From: Steroidobacteraceae bacterium
GTDB lineage: Bacteria; Pseudomonadota; Gammaproteobacteria; Steroidobacterales; Steroidobacteraceae
NCBI GenBank assembly: GCA_022865595.1
Contig: JALHTE010000119.1
Location: 1-47,242, forward strand
Direction: 5' to 3'
DNA: 47,242 nucleotides
The position numbers and the translations under genes were made by a program. The notes below the pieces were generated by a model, which was not told where the DNA came from, did not search any database, and saw nothing but the letters and a program-made list of their open reading frames with translations. Shown here in pieces: positions 16,174 through 26,528 of this stretch (position 1 is its first letter; each line of letters begins with the position of its first letter).

Positions 16174-18363
16174 CTAGACGGCTTCCAGGTTGGCGTAGCC
16201 CATCATCAGCCACTTGGTGCCCTGGCGCTCGAAATTGACCTGCACCCGGGCATTGGATCCCTGGCCCTCCACGCTGAGGACCACGCCGTCGCCGAACTTC
16301 TGGTGCCGCACCCGCTGCCCGAGCTTGAGGCTGCCGGGCGCGTCGTCGGTGTAGCGCTGCGGTCGGGTCGACTGGGCCGGACGGGCCGGGGCATGGCCGC
16401 GGGCCGCGCCGTAGGCGGGCCGCGAGACCTGCACTTTCGGCCGGACCTCCTCAAGCAGATCGGGCGGGATTTCAGCAATGAAGCGCGACGGCGCGCCGTA
16501 GTTGTCGACCCCGTGCATGCGGCGCTGCTCTGCGTAGGTGAGGTACAGGTGGCGCATGGCGCGGGTCGTGCCCACGTAGCAGAGCCGCCGTTCCTCCTCG
16601 AGCCCATGGACGTCGGCGATCGAGCGCTGGTGCGGGAACAGGCCGTCCTCGAGCCCGCAGAGGAACACCACTGGGAACTCCAGTCCCTTGGCCGAATGCA
16701 GCGTCATCATCTGCACGCAGTCCTCCCACTCCTCGGCCTGGCCCTCGCCCGACTCGAGCACCGCATGAGACAGGAACGCCATCAGCGGCGGCATGTCGCC
16801 GTCCTCGGGCTCGAAGCCGCGCGCCGCGCTGACCAGTTCCTCGAGGTTCTCGAGCCGCGCCTCGCCCTTGTCGGCCTTGTCCTTCTTGTAGTGGCCCGCG
16901 AGTCCGCTCGCCTGGATCACGTGGTCCACCTGCTCGTGCAGCGGCAGGTCGCTCGTGTCGGCATCGAGTCTCCCGATGAGTTCGATGAACGCCTGCAGCG
17001 CGGCCGCGCCGCGCGCGCCGAGTTCGCCGGCGCAGGGCGCGCATGACTGCCACAGCGAAATCGAGTTTGCCCGCGCGTGGGCGCGCAGCACTTCCATCGT
17101 ACGTGCGCCGATGCCGCGTGTCGGCAGGTTGACGACACGCTCGAAAGACGCGTCGTCGTCACGGTTCGAGATCAGCCGCAGGTAGGCGAGCGCGTCCTTG
17201 ATCTCCTGGCGCTCGAAGAACCGAAGGCCGCCGTAGACACGATAGGGGACGCGCGCTGCAAGCAGGTATTCCTCGAACACCCGCGACTGCGCGTTCGAGC
17301 GGTAGAGGATGGCCGTGTCGCGGCGGTTGCCGCCGCGCGCGACCCAGTCGCGGATGCCGTTCACGACGAATTCGGCCTCGTCGCGCTCGTTGTAGGCGCG
17401 GTACAGCCGGATCGGCTCGCCTCGTTCCCCGCTGGTCCAGAGCTTCTTGCCGATGCGGCCGCTGTTGTTGGTGATGATCGCGTTCGCCGCGGCCAGGATG
17501 TTTCCGGTGGAGCGGTAGTTCTGCTCCAGCTTGAATACCTGCACGCCGTGGAAGTCGCGGCGGAACTGCTGCAGGTTCTCGACCCGTGCGCCGCGCCAGC
17601 GGTAGATGGACTGGTCGTCGTCGCCGACCACGAACGGGATGCTGGTCGAGCCGGCCAGCATCCTCATCCAGGCGTACTGGATGGTGTTGGTGTCCTGGAA
17701 CTCGTCCACCAGCACGTGGCCGAACCGTGCGCGATAGTGCTCGACCAGCCCGGGTACGTCACGCCAGATCTCATGGCTGCGCAGCAGCAGTTCCGCGAAG
17801 TCCACGACGCCATTGCGACGGCAGGCTTCCTCGTAGGCCTCGTAGAGGCGGATCATCTGGCGCCGCGTCGGGTCGCCGTCGTCCTTCAGGTGCTTCGGGC
17901 GCAGGCCCTCGTCCTTCTGGGCGTTGATGAACCAGGTCACCTCGCGCGGTATCCATCGCGTCTCGTCGAGGCCCGCGCCCCGGATGATGCGCTTGACCAG
18001 ACGCTGCTGGTCCTCGGAGTCAAGGATCGAGAATCCCTGCGGCAGCCCGGCTTCTCGCCAGTGTGTGCGCAGCAGCCGGTGGGCGATGCCGTGGAAGGTG
18101 CCGATCCACAGTGGCGCGGAAGGCAGCCCGAGCTGGGCCTCGATGCGCGCGCGCATCTCGCCTGCCGCCTTGTTTGTGAAGGTGACCGCCAGGATCCCGT
18201 GCGGAGAGACGTTCTCGACCTCAACCAGCCATGCCACGCGGTGGGTGAGCACGCGCGTCTTGCCGCTGCCGGCGCCGGCGAGCACGAGCGTCGGCGCAAG
18301 CGGTGCGGCGACCGCCTGCCGCTGCGCGTCGTTCAGCGGATCGAGGAGACTTGAGACATCCAT
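16174..18363 (-). CDS. uvrD: DNA helicase II
   Basis: 729-residue superfamily 1 3'-5' helicase for nucleotide excision and mismatch repair. Walker A GAGSGKT is at residues 30-36. Also present are FTNKAAGEMR (motif Ia), VLVDEFQDTN (motif II), VVGDDDQSIYRWRGA (motif III), TLHSAKGLEFPVV and YVGTTRAMRHLYL. The C-terminal GQRVRHQKFGDGVVL segment is the UvrD tail domain that contacts RNA polymerase in E. coli. First gene of a leftward run uvrD-trkA-trkH-mrcB. A TAGAAT hexamer (18381-18376, minus strand) just upstream could be its -10. Confidence 0.95.
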   Translation of the reverse strand: MDVSSLLDPLNDAQRQAVAAPLAPTLVLAGAGSGKTRVLTHRVAWLVEVENVSPHGILAVTFTNKAAGEMRARIEAQLGLPSAPLWIGTFHGIAHRLLRTHWREAGLPQGFSILDSEDQQRLVKRIIRGAGLDETRWIPREVTWFINAQKDEGLRPKHLKDDGDPTRRQMIRLYEAYEEACRRNGVVDFAELLLRSHEIWRDVPGLVEHYRARFGHVLVDEFQDTNTIQYAWMRMLAGSTSIPFVVGDDDQSIYRWRGARVENLQQFRRDFHGVQVFKLEQNYRSTGNILAAANAIITNNSGRIGKKLWTSGERGEPIRLYRAYNERDEAEFVVNGIRDWVARGGNRRDTAILYRSNAQSRVFEEYLLAARVPYRVYGGLRFFERQEIKDALAYLRLISNRDDDASFERVVNLPTRGIGARTMEVLRAHARANSISLWQSCAPCAGELGARGAAALQAFIELIGRLDADTSDLPLHEQVDHVIQASGLAGHYKKDKADKGEARLENLEELVSAARGFEPEDGDMPPLMAFLSHAVLESGEGQAEEWEDCVQMMTLHSAKGLEFPVVFLCGLEDGLFPHQRSIADVHGLEEERRLCYVGTTRAMRHLYLTYAEQRRMHGVDNYGAPSRFIAEIPPDLLEEVRPKVQVSRPAYGAARGHAPARPAQSTRPQRYTDDAPGSLKLGQRVRHQKFGDGVVLSVEGQGSNARVQVNFERQGTKWLMMGYANLEAV

Positions 18364-18385
18364 GGGAGGGCGCGGATTCTAGCGG

Positions 18386-18408
18386 AATTCGGTGCCTGGC
18401 ACCGATTT
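18386..18408. repeat. REP-like palindrome copy B (core GGTGCCTGGCACC)
   Basis: Palindrome AATTCGGTGCC / GGCACCGATTT around a central T, with one mismatched pair, in the 119-bp gap between divergent uvrD and the DUF885 gene. It is followed at 18415-18433 by AAAAAGGAGAACGTCCCC, which looks like half of a second REP-type palindrome. Between two divergent genes it cannot serve as their terminator. Confidence 0.7.
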
Positions 18409-18482
18409 ACGCAGTCAAAAAGGAGAACGTCCCCTGTTACCGGTATGATCCCGCGCCATCTGAACTGCTGAGGCGAGTGCGA

Positions 18483-20180
<1,698 letters not shown>

Positions 20181-20182
20181 CC

Positions 20183-20252
20183 GGTAGGAAAATAGGTGCC
20201 TGGCACCTATTTATTCCCTGAAAAATAGGTGCCAGGCACCTATTTTCCTACC
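20183..20252. repeat. REP-like copies C: perfect 30-bp inverted repeat, bidirectional terminator
   Basis: Two head-to-head copies of the GGTGCCTGGCACC palindrome. Positions 20183-20212 and 20223-20252 are exact reverse complements with a 10-nt spacer, and each arm is itself nearly palindromic. It sits between convergent genes 2 bp after the DUF885 stop and contains the TAG stop of the VanZ-family gene (20248-20250). It should terminate transcription in both directions or form a cruciform. Confidence 0.85.
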
Positions 20253-21393
20253 TCCGCGGCATCCAGCGGGCAACCAGGATGCCGGCGATCGCCGCTATCA
20301 CGACGTCCACCCAGCCGAAGGCCGGCGCCGCCGACCCGAGTTGCAGCAGGCTCAGGATGGCTACGAACAGGATCGTGACGCCCGCGGCCACGTGCGGCAC
20401 CAGGCCCGCGACTACCAGCAGCCACGCCAGCGCCACGTAGCTGAAGCCCTTCTCGGCGAGATGGCCGGGCGGCGGCGGATTGCGCCCGATGAAATCCGCA
20501 AGCGCTGGCAGGCTCACGGTGCCACCGGCTGCACCGCCCAGGGCGGGTTTCACCGCCGTCCATGCGAGCCAGGCCCCAAGCGTGGCGGCGACCAGCATCG
20601 CGCGCGTCCCCTCCGGCAGCCGGCTGGACATCACGAGCACCGGCAACAGCAGCGCGATGGCAGCAAGCTCCGCGGCAACGAGCGTATTGCCCGCGGTGAT
20701 CGTTCGTCCGACGAGCACGACAGCGATCACGACCAGGAAAGCATCGACCGCCCGCTGCTTGCGCGACAGGCTGAACACGGCCTGGGCCGCCACCAGCCAG
20801 CCGACGAACAGGGGCGCGAGGTCAGCGAATTCGATGTGCGGCGAGAACAGCGGTCGTACCGCGCCCTTCAACTGCCGCAGACTCACGTCCGGCATAAGCG
20901 GCCAGAGCCTGGCCAGCAACCACATTACGAGTATCGCCACGACCACGCCGCGTGAGCGCCCCTGGGTCGTCGACTGCGGTGCCATGCGCGCGCCGAGCAT
21001 GTGCCAGACGGAGCCCAATACCGCGCCGGCGAGCGCGCCTATGGCGTTCAGCGACAGGTCCTTCAGGCTCGTGACCCGTGTAGGCACTGACGCCTGCAGC
21101 AGTTCCATGTACAGCGACAGCAGTGTTCCAGCCACGACCGCGGCGATGACGCCCGCGGTGCGCCCGTAGCGAGGCTCGACCAGCAGTGCGACGCAGAACC
21201 CGAACGGAAGGTACAGCAGCACGTTGTTCAGCATTTCGCCACGCCCGGCGCGCGCCCAGGTGAGCTGCTCGAGCGAGCTGACGAGCGACGGGCCGTCGGC
21301 CGCAAAGCGGAACGGGTACAGCGACCCGTAGACGATCAATGCCACGACGACCGCGAGCAGCAGCGGGGCGGCGAAATGCGATCGACTGGCCAT
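20248..21393 (-). CDS. VanZ family membrane protein with extended C-terminus
   Basis: 381 residues. The first ~130 match the VanZ-like fold (LYPFRF, then MLNNVLLYLPFGFCVALL and SLKDLSLNAIGALAGAVLG). The remaining 250 add about seven more membrane helices, well beyond the ~160 residues of VanZ itself. VanZ-type proteins are linked to glycopeptide resistance in Enterococcus, but the role of chromosomal proteobacterial members is unknown. It starts 9 bp after cyoE, so it appears to be the last gene of the heme A operon. Its stop codon lies in the inverted repeat. Confidence 0.75.
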   Translation of the reverse strand: MASRSHFAAPLLLAVVVALIVYGSLYPFRFAADGPSLVSSLEQLTWARAGRGEMLNNVLLYLPFGFCVALLVEPRYGRTAGVIAAVVAGTLLSLYMELLQASVPTRVTSLKDLSLNAIGALAGAVLGSVWHMLGARMAPQSTTQGRSRGVVVAILVMWLLARLWPLMPDVSLRQLKGAVRPLFSPHIEFADLAPLFVGWLVAAQAVFSLSRKQRAVDAFLVVIAVVLVGRTITAGNTLVAAELAAIALLLPVLVMSSRLPEGTRAMLVAATLGAWLAWTAVKPALGGAAGGTVSLPALADFIGRNPPPPGHLAEKGFSYVALAWLLVVAGLVPHVAAGVTILFVAILSLLQLGSAAPAFGWVDVVIAAIAGILVARWMPRR

Positions 21394-21402
21394 CGGCGAT
21401 GG

Positions 21403-22311
21403 TCAGGGCCAGCGTGGCAGGTAGTGATCGACCAGCAGTGCCGCGAACAGCAGCATCAGGTAGGTGATCGAATAGCGGAACACGCCCATTGGCAGGTGGG
21501 CCGGCGCATCCGTGCGCTTGAGTTGGATTGCATGCCGCAGGAACTGCCCGCCGAGTATCACCGCGGCCGCCAGGTAGGCGAGGCCTGCCATGCCGGTGAG
21601 CCATGGAAGCAGGGTCACGATGAACAGCAGGATCGTGTAGAGCAGGATGTGCAGCCGCGTGAACTCGACGCCGTAGGCAACCGGCAGCATCGGGATGCCG
21701 GCCTTGGCGTATTCCTCGCGCCGTGCGATTGCCAGCGCCCAGAAGTGCGGTGGGGTCCATGCAAAGATGATCAGGAAAAGCAGCAGCGCGTAAGGGTCGG
21801 CGTGCCCCGTCACCGCGGTCCATCCGAGCACCGGCGGCGCGGCGCCCGCGGCACCGCCGATGACGATGTTCTGCGGCGTGATGTGCTTGAGCCAGACCGT
21901 GTAGAGCACCGCGTAGCCGATCAGCGACGCGAACGTGAGCACTGCAGTCAGCGGATTCACCAGCAGCCGCAGCATCGTCATCGACGCCACGCAGAGGACC
22001 GCAGCGTAGGCAAGCGCCTGCACGGTGGTCAGGTGACCGGTCGGGATCGGCCGCAGCATAGTGCGCGCCATCTTCTGGTCGAAGCTGCGGTCGACGACAT
22101 GGTTGATGGCGGCGGCGCTCGAGGCCGCGAGCCCGATGCCGAGCGTGCCGAACACCAGCGCGTTCATCGGCGGCAGCCCGGGTACCGCGAGGAACATGCC
22201 CACCACGGCCGTGAACACGATCAGCGCAACGACTTTCGGCTTGCCGAGTTCGTAGAAATCGCGCCAGGTGGCGCGGGCCGTATCGTCGTAACGGGTGGCT
22301 GCGGAATTCAT
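21403..22311 (-). CDS. cyoE: Protoheme IX farnesyltransferase (heme O synthase)
   Basis: 302-residue membrane prenyltransferase that adds a farnesyl group to heme B to make heme O for the oxidase. The UbiA-superfamily Asp-rich motif appears as [19 protein letters not shown], and [19 protein letters not shown] is diagnostic for CyoE/CtaB. Nine hydrophobic helices are expected and seen. It overlaps ctaA by 4 bp (ATGA), coupling heme O and heme A synthesis. Confidence 0.95.
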   Translation of the reverse strand: MNSAATRYDDTARATWRDFYELGKPKVVALIVFTAVVGMFLAVPGLPPMNALVFGTLGIGLAASSAAAINHVVDRSFDQKMARTMLRPIPTGHLTTVQALAYAAVLCVASMTMLRLLVNPLTAVLTFASLIGYAVLYTVWLKHITPQNIVIGGAAGAAPPVLGWTAVTGHADPYALLLFLIIFAWTPPHFWALAIARREEYAKAGIPMLPVAYGVEFTRLHILLYTILLFIVTLLPWLTGMAGLAYLAAAVILGGQFLRHAIQLKRTDAPAHLPMGVFRYSITYLMLLFAALLVDHYLPRWP

Positions 22312-23321
22312 TTGCGCCCGGGAGCGTTAGTCGACGGCCGCCACAGCAGGCGCAGCAACCCGACCACGCAGAGCAGCAGCAGCGCGGCTACCACGTTGTG
22401 TGCGGTGGCGAGCGACAACGGGAAGGTCTCGATGACCATCACCGGCCCGAGGATCAGCTGGGTCGCGAGCACGACGGCAAGCGCCGCCCCGGCCGTCCGC
22501 ACCGCGCGCGACCCGCCGGTGCGGATCCCCTTCCACGCCAGGAATCCGAGCACCAGCGCCGCGACGACCGCGCCCAGCCTGTGGGTGAAATGGATTGCCA
22601 CGCGTGCCGGATGGTCGAGCACCCCTCCCTCGTAGTCGATGCCGAGGCCGCGCCAGAGCACGAACGCGTCCTTGAAATCCATGTGCGGCCAGTAAGAGGC
22701 CTGGCAGGTCGGAAAATCCGGGCAGGCGATTGCAGCGTAGTTCGAGCTCACCCAGCCGCCGAGCATGATCTGCAGCGCCAGCACCACGAGGCCGAGCAGC
22801 GCGAGCCGCAGGAGCCCCGGCGGGGATTGCGGTCGGGACGGATCGCCGGGACCGAGGGCGAGCCACCACAGGACCGACAACGTAGTGAATCCGCCGACCA
22901 GGTGCGCGGATACGATCAGCGGCTTCAGCAGCAGCGTCACGGTCCACATCCCGAGCAGGCCCTGGAACACCACCAGCAACACCAGCAGTGCCGGCAGGCG
23001 CATCGGTTGAGCCGGGTCGCGCCGCCTGGCGAAGGCAACCATCGCGATGACGAGGATCACCAGCCCGAGCGAGGTGGCGAAATAGCGGTGCAACATCTCC
23101 TTGAAGGCCTTGTCCGCCTCGAGCGGCCGGTCGGGGAATGCGGCGTTGGCCTGTTCGGCGTTTTCGAGTGCCTGCCCGACCGTCAGGTGGCCGTAGCAGC
23201 CGGGCCAGTCCGGGCAGCCGAGGCCTGCGTCTCCAAGCCGTGTCCATGCGCCGAGCCAGATGACGCCGAGCGCGAGCACGACGCCGAACAGGCACAGGCC
23301 ACGAAACCAGGTGAGACCCAC
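22308..23321 (-). CDS. ctaA: Heme A synthase (COX15/CtaA)
   Basis: 337-residue, eight-helix enzyme oxidising heme O to heme A. The cysteine pair motif [10 protein letters not shown] near residue 35 and the second [14 protein letters not shown] are typical of type-2 COX15 proteins. Conserved His residues flank helices ([28 protein letters not shown]). It starts with GTG, 4 bp after the Sco-like gene, and overlaps cyoE by 4 bp. Confidence 0.94.
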   Translation of the reverse strand: MGLTWFRGLCLFGVVLALGVIWLGAWTRLGDAGLGCPDWPGCYGHLTVGQALENAEQANAAFPDRPLEADKAFKEMLHRYFATSLGLVILVIAMVAFARRRDPAQPMRLPALLVLLVVFQGLLGMWTVTLLLKPLIVSAHLVGGFTTLSVLWWLALGPGDPSRPQSPPGLLRLALLGLVVLALQIMLGGWVSSNYAAIACPDFPTCQASYWPHMDFKDAFVLWRGLGIDYEGGVLDHPARVAIHFTHRLGAVVAALVLGFLAWKGIRTGGSRAVRTAGAALAVVLATQLILGPVMVIETFPLSLATAHNVVAALLLLCVVGLLRLLWRPSTNAPGRK

Positions 23322-23325
23322 GGCG

Positions 23326-23946
23326 TTACCCGATGTGCGAAAGACGGAGAAGCTTCTTGAGGTCCGTGAGCAGCGCCTTGTCCGGCGCGCTCGCGGAGTA
23401 GCTCAGCAGCAGGTTGCCGAGCGGGTCCACGACGTAGATGCGTCCGGCACTCTCGACCGGGCCATCGTCGTAGGTGGGAAATTCCGCGAGCATGGCCGCG
23501 GCCTGTGGACTGGCCGCGATCGCGACGACGAGGTCCGGGTGCTCGCTCTCGAGGAAGTCGTTGTCGCAACAGCCGCCGGTGGCCAGGAATACCCGCTCAA
23601 CGCGGCCGGCGTCCTTGTTGAGCGCGATGCGCGTCTGGCGCGTCAGGTACAGCGCCTTGTGGCAGCGCTCATCGCAATAACCGTCGCCGACGTAGACCAG
23701 CGACCACTTGCCGCGCAGGAACTCGTCGCGGACCGGCGAGCCGCCGGCGATCGGGAGATCGGCCTGCGGGAGCGGGCGCGCCGGGTCGACCAGGTCGCCC
23801 TTGTTGGTACCCTTTGCGCCCGGATTCCCGTCGCCGGGCCCGTAGTAAAGCCAGAACGCGAGCGCGAGCGGTACGAAAAACAGCGCCGCGAGCAGCAGGA
23901 ACTGCCGTCGGCCGCGGCGGACAGCCATCGGGTCGGGTGTGGTCAT
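23326..23946 (-). CDS. Sco-like thioredoxin-fold protein of the cox cluster
   Basis: 206 residues: basic N-terminus, one membrane anchor (FLLLAALFFVPLALAFWLYYG), then a periplasmic thioredoxin-like domain with CDERC, the CxxxC copper/thiol site of SCO1/SenC proteins. A second vicinal pair GGCCDND follows about 35 residues later. I do not find the third copper-ligand His normally present toward the C-terminus of SCO proteins, so it may act as a thiol-disulfide reductase for CuA assembly rather than a copper carrier. It overlaps the SURF1 gene by 4 bp. Confidence 0.72.
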   Translation of the reverse strand: MTTPDPMAVRRGRRQFLLLAALFFVPLALAFWLYYGPGDGNPGAKGTNKGDLVDPARPLPQADLPIAGGSPVRDEFLRGKWSLVYVGDGYCDERCHKALYLTRQTRIALNKDAGRVERVFLATGGCCDNDFLESEHPDLVVAIAASPQAAAMLAEFPTYDDGPVESAGRIYVVDPLGNLLLSYSASAPDKALLTDLKKLLRLSHIG

Positions 23947-24695
23947 CTGTCGTCTTCAGTTCCTGGATTGCCCGGCTGGAGGCTGGTCGCGACGAATGCG
24001 ACCAGCAGCACCAGCCCGAGTGCGAACCATTGTATCGCGTAGCCGAGGTGACGTTCCGCCGGGGCCCCGATCGACGGACGCCAGACGCGCTCGAAACCGT
24101 CGGGGGCATCCGCGTCGAGCAGCAGGATGCGATTCTCCACTGGCTCGTCGAGCGCCGCGGCCAGGTCTGCCGCAACGGGGAAATTGAGCACCAGTGGCCA
24201 GCCGACGGCATCCGGGCTGCGCGGCGACCCCATCCGCAGTCCAGGTGCCGGCAGGCCGTCGAGCCGGCCGGTGACGGTGCGCAGGCTCCCGTCCACGCGC
24301 ACATCCGGAAGCCGACTGCGATCGAGGCCAAGCGGCACCCAGCCGCGATCCACCATCAGCACCGGCCCGCCATCGGCCCGGCGAAACGGCGTGAGTACGC
24401 GATATCCGGCCCGACCTGTGCTCGAGGGCATGTTGTCGAGCAGGACCTGGCGTCCTGGTTCGTAGCGGCCGCTGGTCGATACACGCTGGTAGCGGGGCAG
24501 CTGGTTCACCGGCGCAACCGAAAGCGGCACCGTGTTCGTATCGCCACGCTCGAACGCCTGGACCAGCGCCTGCTTTTCCCGCGAACGAGAAACCTGCCAT
24601 GAACCAAGCGCCACGAAACACGCGAGCAGCGCGAGCGTCAGCGCCAGCGCCCAGGGACGCGGGGCGAACCAGCGGCTGCCGACCCGGAGCCTCAT
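23943..24695 (-). CDS. SURF1 family cytochrome oxidase biogenesis protein
   Basis: 250 residues with a membrane helix at each end (LALTLALLACFVALGSWQ and FALGLVLLVAFVATSL) and a periplasmic domain, the standard SURF1 (Shy1) topology. LGSWQVSRSREKQ after helix 1 and DRGWVPLG in the middle are family hallmarks. It helps insert heme A into subunit I. First gene of the leftward SURF1-Sco-ctaA-cyoE-vanZ run, divergent from the small DUF2909 gene. Confidence 0.9.
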   Translation of the reverse strand: MRLRVGSRWFAPRPWALALTLALLACFVALGSWQVSRSREKQALVQAFERGDTNTVPLSVAPVNQLPRYQRVSTSGRYEPGRQVLLDNMPSSTGRAGYRVLTPFRRADGGPVLMVDRGWVPLGLDRSRLPDVRVDGSLRTVTGRLDGLPAPGLRMGSPRSPDAVGWPLVLNFPVAADLAAALDEPVENRILLLDADAPDGFERVWRPSIGAPAERHLGYAIQWFALGLVLLVAFVATSLQPGNPGTEDDR

Positions 24696-24696
24696 C

Positions 24697-24702
24697 TATA
24701 AT
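24697..24702 (+). promoter_or_regulatory. Consensus -10 box upstream of the DUF2909 gene
   Basis: TATAAT on the plus strand, 27 nt before the ATG of the DUF2909 gene in the 33-bp gap with SURF1. No good -35 is visible at the right spacing. Confidence 0.35.
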
Positions 24703-24728
24703 CTCGTTTTACCGTCGCAGGCACGTGC

Positions 24729-24935
24729 ATGATCAAGCTGCTCATCATCCTGGTCCTCGTCGCCATCGTCGCCAGCCTCGGCTCGGGATTGTTCCACCTG
24801 GTGCAGGACGAGGGAAAGTCGAAGCGCATGGTGAACGCACTCACGCTGCGAATCGCCCTCTCGGTACTGCTGTTCGTACTGTTGTTCGTCGCCTGGAAGA
24901 GCGGATTGATCGCGCCCCACGGCGTCGACCGCTAG
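24729..24935 (+). CDS. DUF2909 twin-transmembrane protein
   Basis: 68 residues with two hydrophobic helices (LLIILVLVAIVASLGSGLF and IALSVLLFVLLFVAWKSG) joined by a short charged loop DEGKSKRMVN. Small DUF2909 proteins recur inside cox gene clusters of gamma- and betaproteobacteria, suggesting a role in oxidase assembly or stability; this is inference. It is the only gene on the plus strand within an otherwise minus-strand cluster and ends just before a hairpin facing coxC. Confidence 0.8.
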   Translation: MIKLLIILVLVAIVASLGSGLFHLVQDEGKSKRMVNALTLRIALSVLLFVLLFVAWKSGLIAPHGVDR

Positions 24936-24963
24936 ATAAGCCGCGCGAACCTCCAGAATGAGA

Positions 24964-24985
24964 ACGGCCGCCCGGGGGCGGCCGT
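24964..24985. terminator. GC-rich hairpin between DUF2909 gene and coxC
   Basis: Perfect 9-bp stem ACGGCCGCC / GGCGGCCGT with a CGGG loop, followed on the plus strand by CCGTTTCC. It lies between two convergent stops and can serve both genes. Confidence 0.6.
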
Positions 24986-25030
24986 CCGTTTCCTGCTGCC
25001 TGCCTGCCCGCGGCGATCAGCCGGCGGGTC

Positions 25031-25909
25031 TCACAGCCAGTAGACGAAGATGAACAGTCCCAGCCAGACCACGTCCACGAAGTGCCAGTACCAGGCGACG
25101 CCTTCGAAGGCGAAGTGGTGGGTGGGCGTGAAGTGGCCTTTCATCACGCGCAGCCAGATCACCAGCAGCATGATCGCGCCCATCGTCACGTGCAGCCCGT
25201 GGAAGCCGGTCAGCATGAAGAACGTCGAGCCATAGACGCCGCTGCCCAGCGTGAGGTTGAGGTCCTGGTAGGCCTCCATGTATTCGTGCGCCTGCATGTA
25301 GACGAACACGAAGCCGAGCAGGAAGGTCGCGGCGAGGAACACCTTGAGCAGGGCCCTGTTGCCTGCCCTGAGTGCGTGGTGCGCGATGGTGATGGTGACG
25401 CCCGAGGTCAGCAGTATCGCCGTGTTGATTGCCGGGATGCCGAAGGCCGGGATCGTCTCGAATGCGCCCCCGACGTTGGCGGGGCCGTTGGTGGGCCAGG
25501 TTGCCTCGAAGCCGTCCCACACGAACACGTTGGTCAGGAATTTCGAGCCTTCGCCGCCCAGCCACGGCACGGAAAGTTGCCGCGTGTAATAGAGCACGCC
25601 GAAGAATGCAGCGAAGAACATCACCTCGGAGAAGATGAACCACATCATTCCCATGCGGAACGAGCGGTCCACGCCCTGGTTGTACATACCGGCCTGGCTC
25701 TCGTGGATCACGGTGCCGAACCAGCCGAAGAACATGAACGCGACCAGCGCCAGGCCCACGTAGAACACCACCGGCCCGGTGAAGCCGTTCAGCCAGGCGG
25801 ATACGCCCAGCATCGTGATGAGCAGTGAAATCGACCCGACGATCGGCCACTTGCTGCCGTGCGGGATGTAGTACTTGTCGCCGCCGTGAGCGGCATGTGC
25901 CTGGGCCAT
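25031..25909 (-). CDS. coxC: Cytochrome c oxidase subunit III
   Basis: 292 residues with seven hydrophobic helices; the non-catalytic third core subunit of aa3-type oxidase. Recognisable segments include FRMGMMWFIFSEVMFFAAFFG, TNGPANVGGAFETIPAFGIP and the terminal HFVDVVWLGLFIFVYWL. I start it at the ATG of MAQAHAAHGG because AGGAG lies about 12 nt upstream; a longer in-frame start 30 nt earlier exists. 75 bp after ctaG. Confidence 0.94.
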   Translation of the reverse strand: MAQAHAAHGGDKYYIPHGSKWPIVGSISLLITMLGVSAWLNGFTGPVVFYVGLALVAFMFFGWFGTVIHESQAGMYNQGVDRSFRMGMMWFIFSEVMFFAAFFGVLYYTRQLSVPWLGGEGSKFLTNVFVWDGFEATWPTNGPANVGGAFETIPAFGIPAINTAILLTSGVTITIAHHALRAGNRALLKVFLAATFLLGFVFVYMQAHEYMEAYQDLNLTLGSGVYGSTFFMLTGFHGLHVTMGAIMLLVIWLRVMKGHFTPTHHFAFEGVAWYWHFVDVVWLGLFIFVYWL

Positions 25910-25984
25910 GGGCTCGAGCTCTCCTGTTCGTCCGTCCACACCGCCGCCGCATTGCGGCCGGCGGACCCTGTTCTTCCGTCGTCG

Positions 25985-26527
25985 TCAGCGTGCCGCGAGC
26001 TTCTGCCCCGGCAGCGTGTACATCGAGTACGCGAGCGTCATCCGGTCCACGTCCACCGGCAGGTCGGGGCTCACGATGAAGCGAACCGTGAATTCCCGCT
26101 GCTCCGAGGCGCCGAAAGACTGCGGCGTGAAGCAGAAGCACTCCGTCTTCTGCAGGTACTGCGCGGTCGTCGCCGGCGCAATGCTCGGCACTGCCTGCGC
26201 CACCACCGGCTGACTGGCGTTGTTGCGGATGCTGAACTTCGCTTCGTAAAGCCGGCCGGGCTGAAGCACCAGTTCGTTGGCTTCGGGCGTTAGTTCGAAG
26301 TCACTGCCCGGCGGCAGCATCGACATGAACTCGAGCGTGACTTCGCGGCCGGCTCCCGCCTCGCTCGCCCGCACAGCGGACGGCGCGTCGTTGGTCCGTA
26401 TGCCGGCCGCCTCGCAGATAACGTTGTAGAGCGGCACCAGCGCGAAGCCGAACGCAAAGCTGCCCGCCACCATGACCAGCAGGCTGCGCGTCAGCGATCG
26501 GTTGCTCTGGCGGGTCTGTCTATCCAC
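25985..26527 (-). CDS. ctaG: Cytochrome c oxidase copper assembly protein CtaG (Cox11)
   Basis: 180 residues: one N-terminal membrane helix (LLVMVAGSFAFGFALVPLYNV) and a periplasmic domain that delivers copper to the CuB site. The copper-binding CFCF motif (KTECFCFTPQSF) and the conserved VPLYNVICEAAGI are clear. It starts with GTG one base after the stop of the small assembly gene upstream. Confidence 0.94.
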   Translation of the reverse strand: MDRQTRQSNRSLTRSLLVMVAGSFAFGFALVPLYNVICEAAGIRTNDAPSAVRASEAGAGREVTLEFMSMLPPGSDFELTPEANELVLQPGRLYEAKFSIRNNASQPVVAQAVPSIAPATTAQYLQKTECFCFTPQSFGASEQREFTVRFIVSPDLPVDVDRMTLAYSMYTLPGQKLAAR

Positions 26528-26528
26528 G

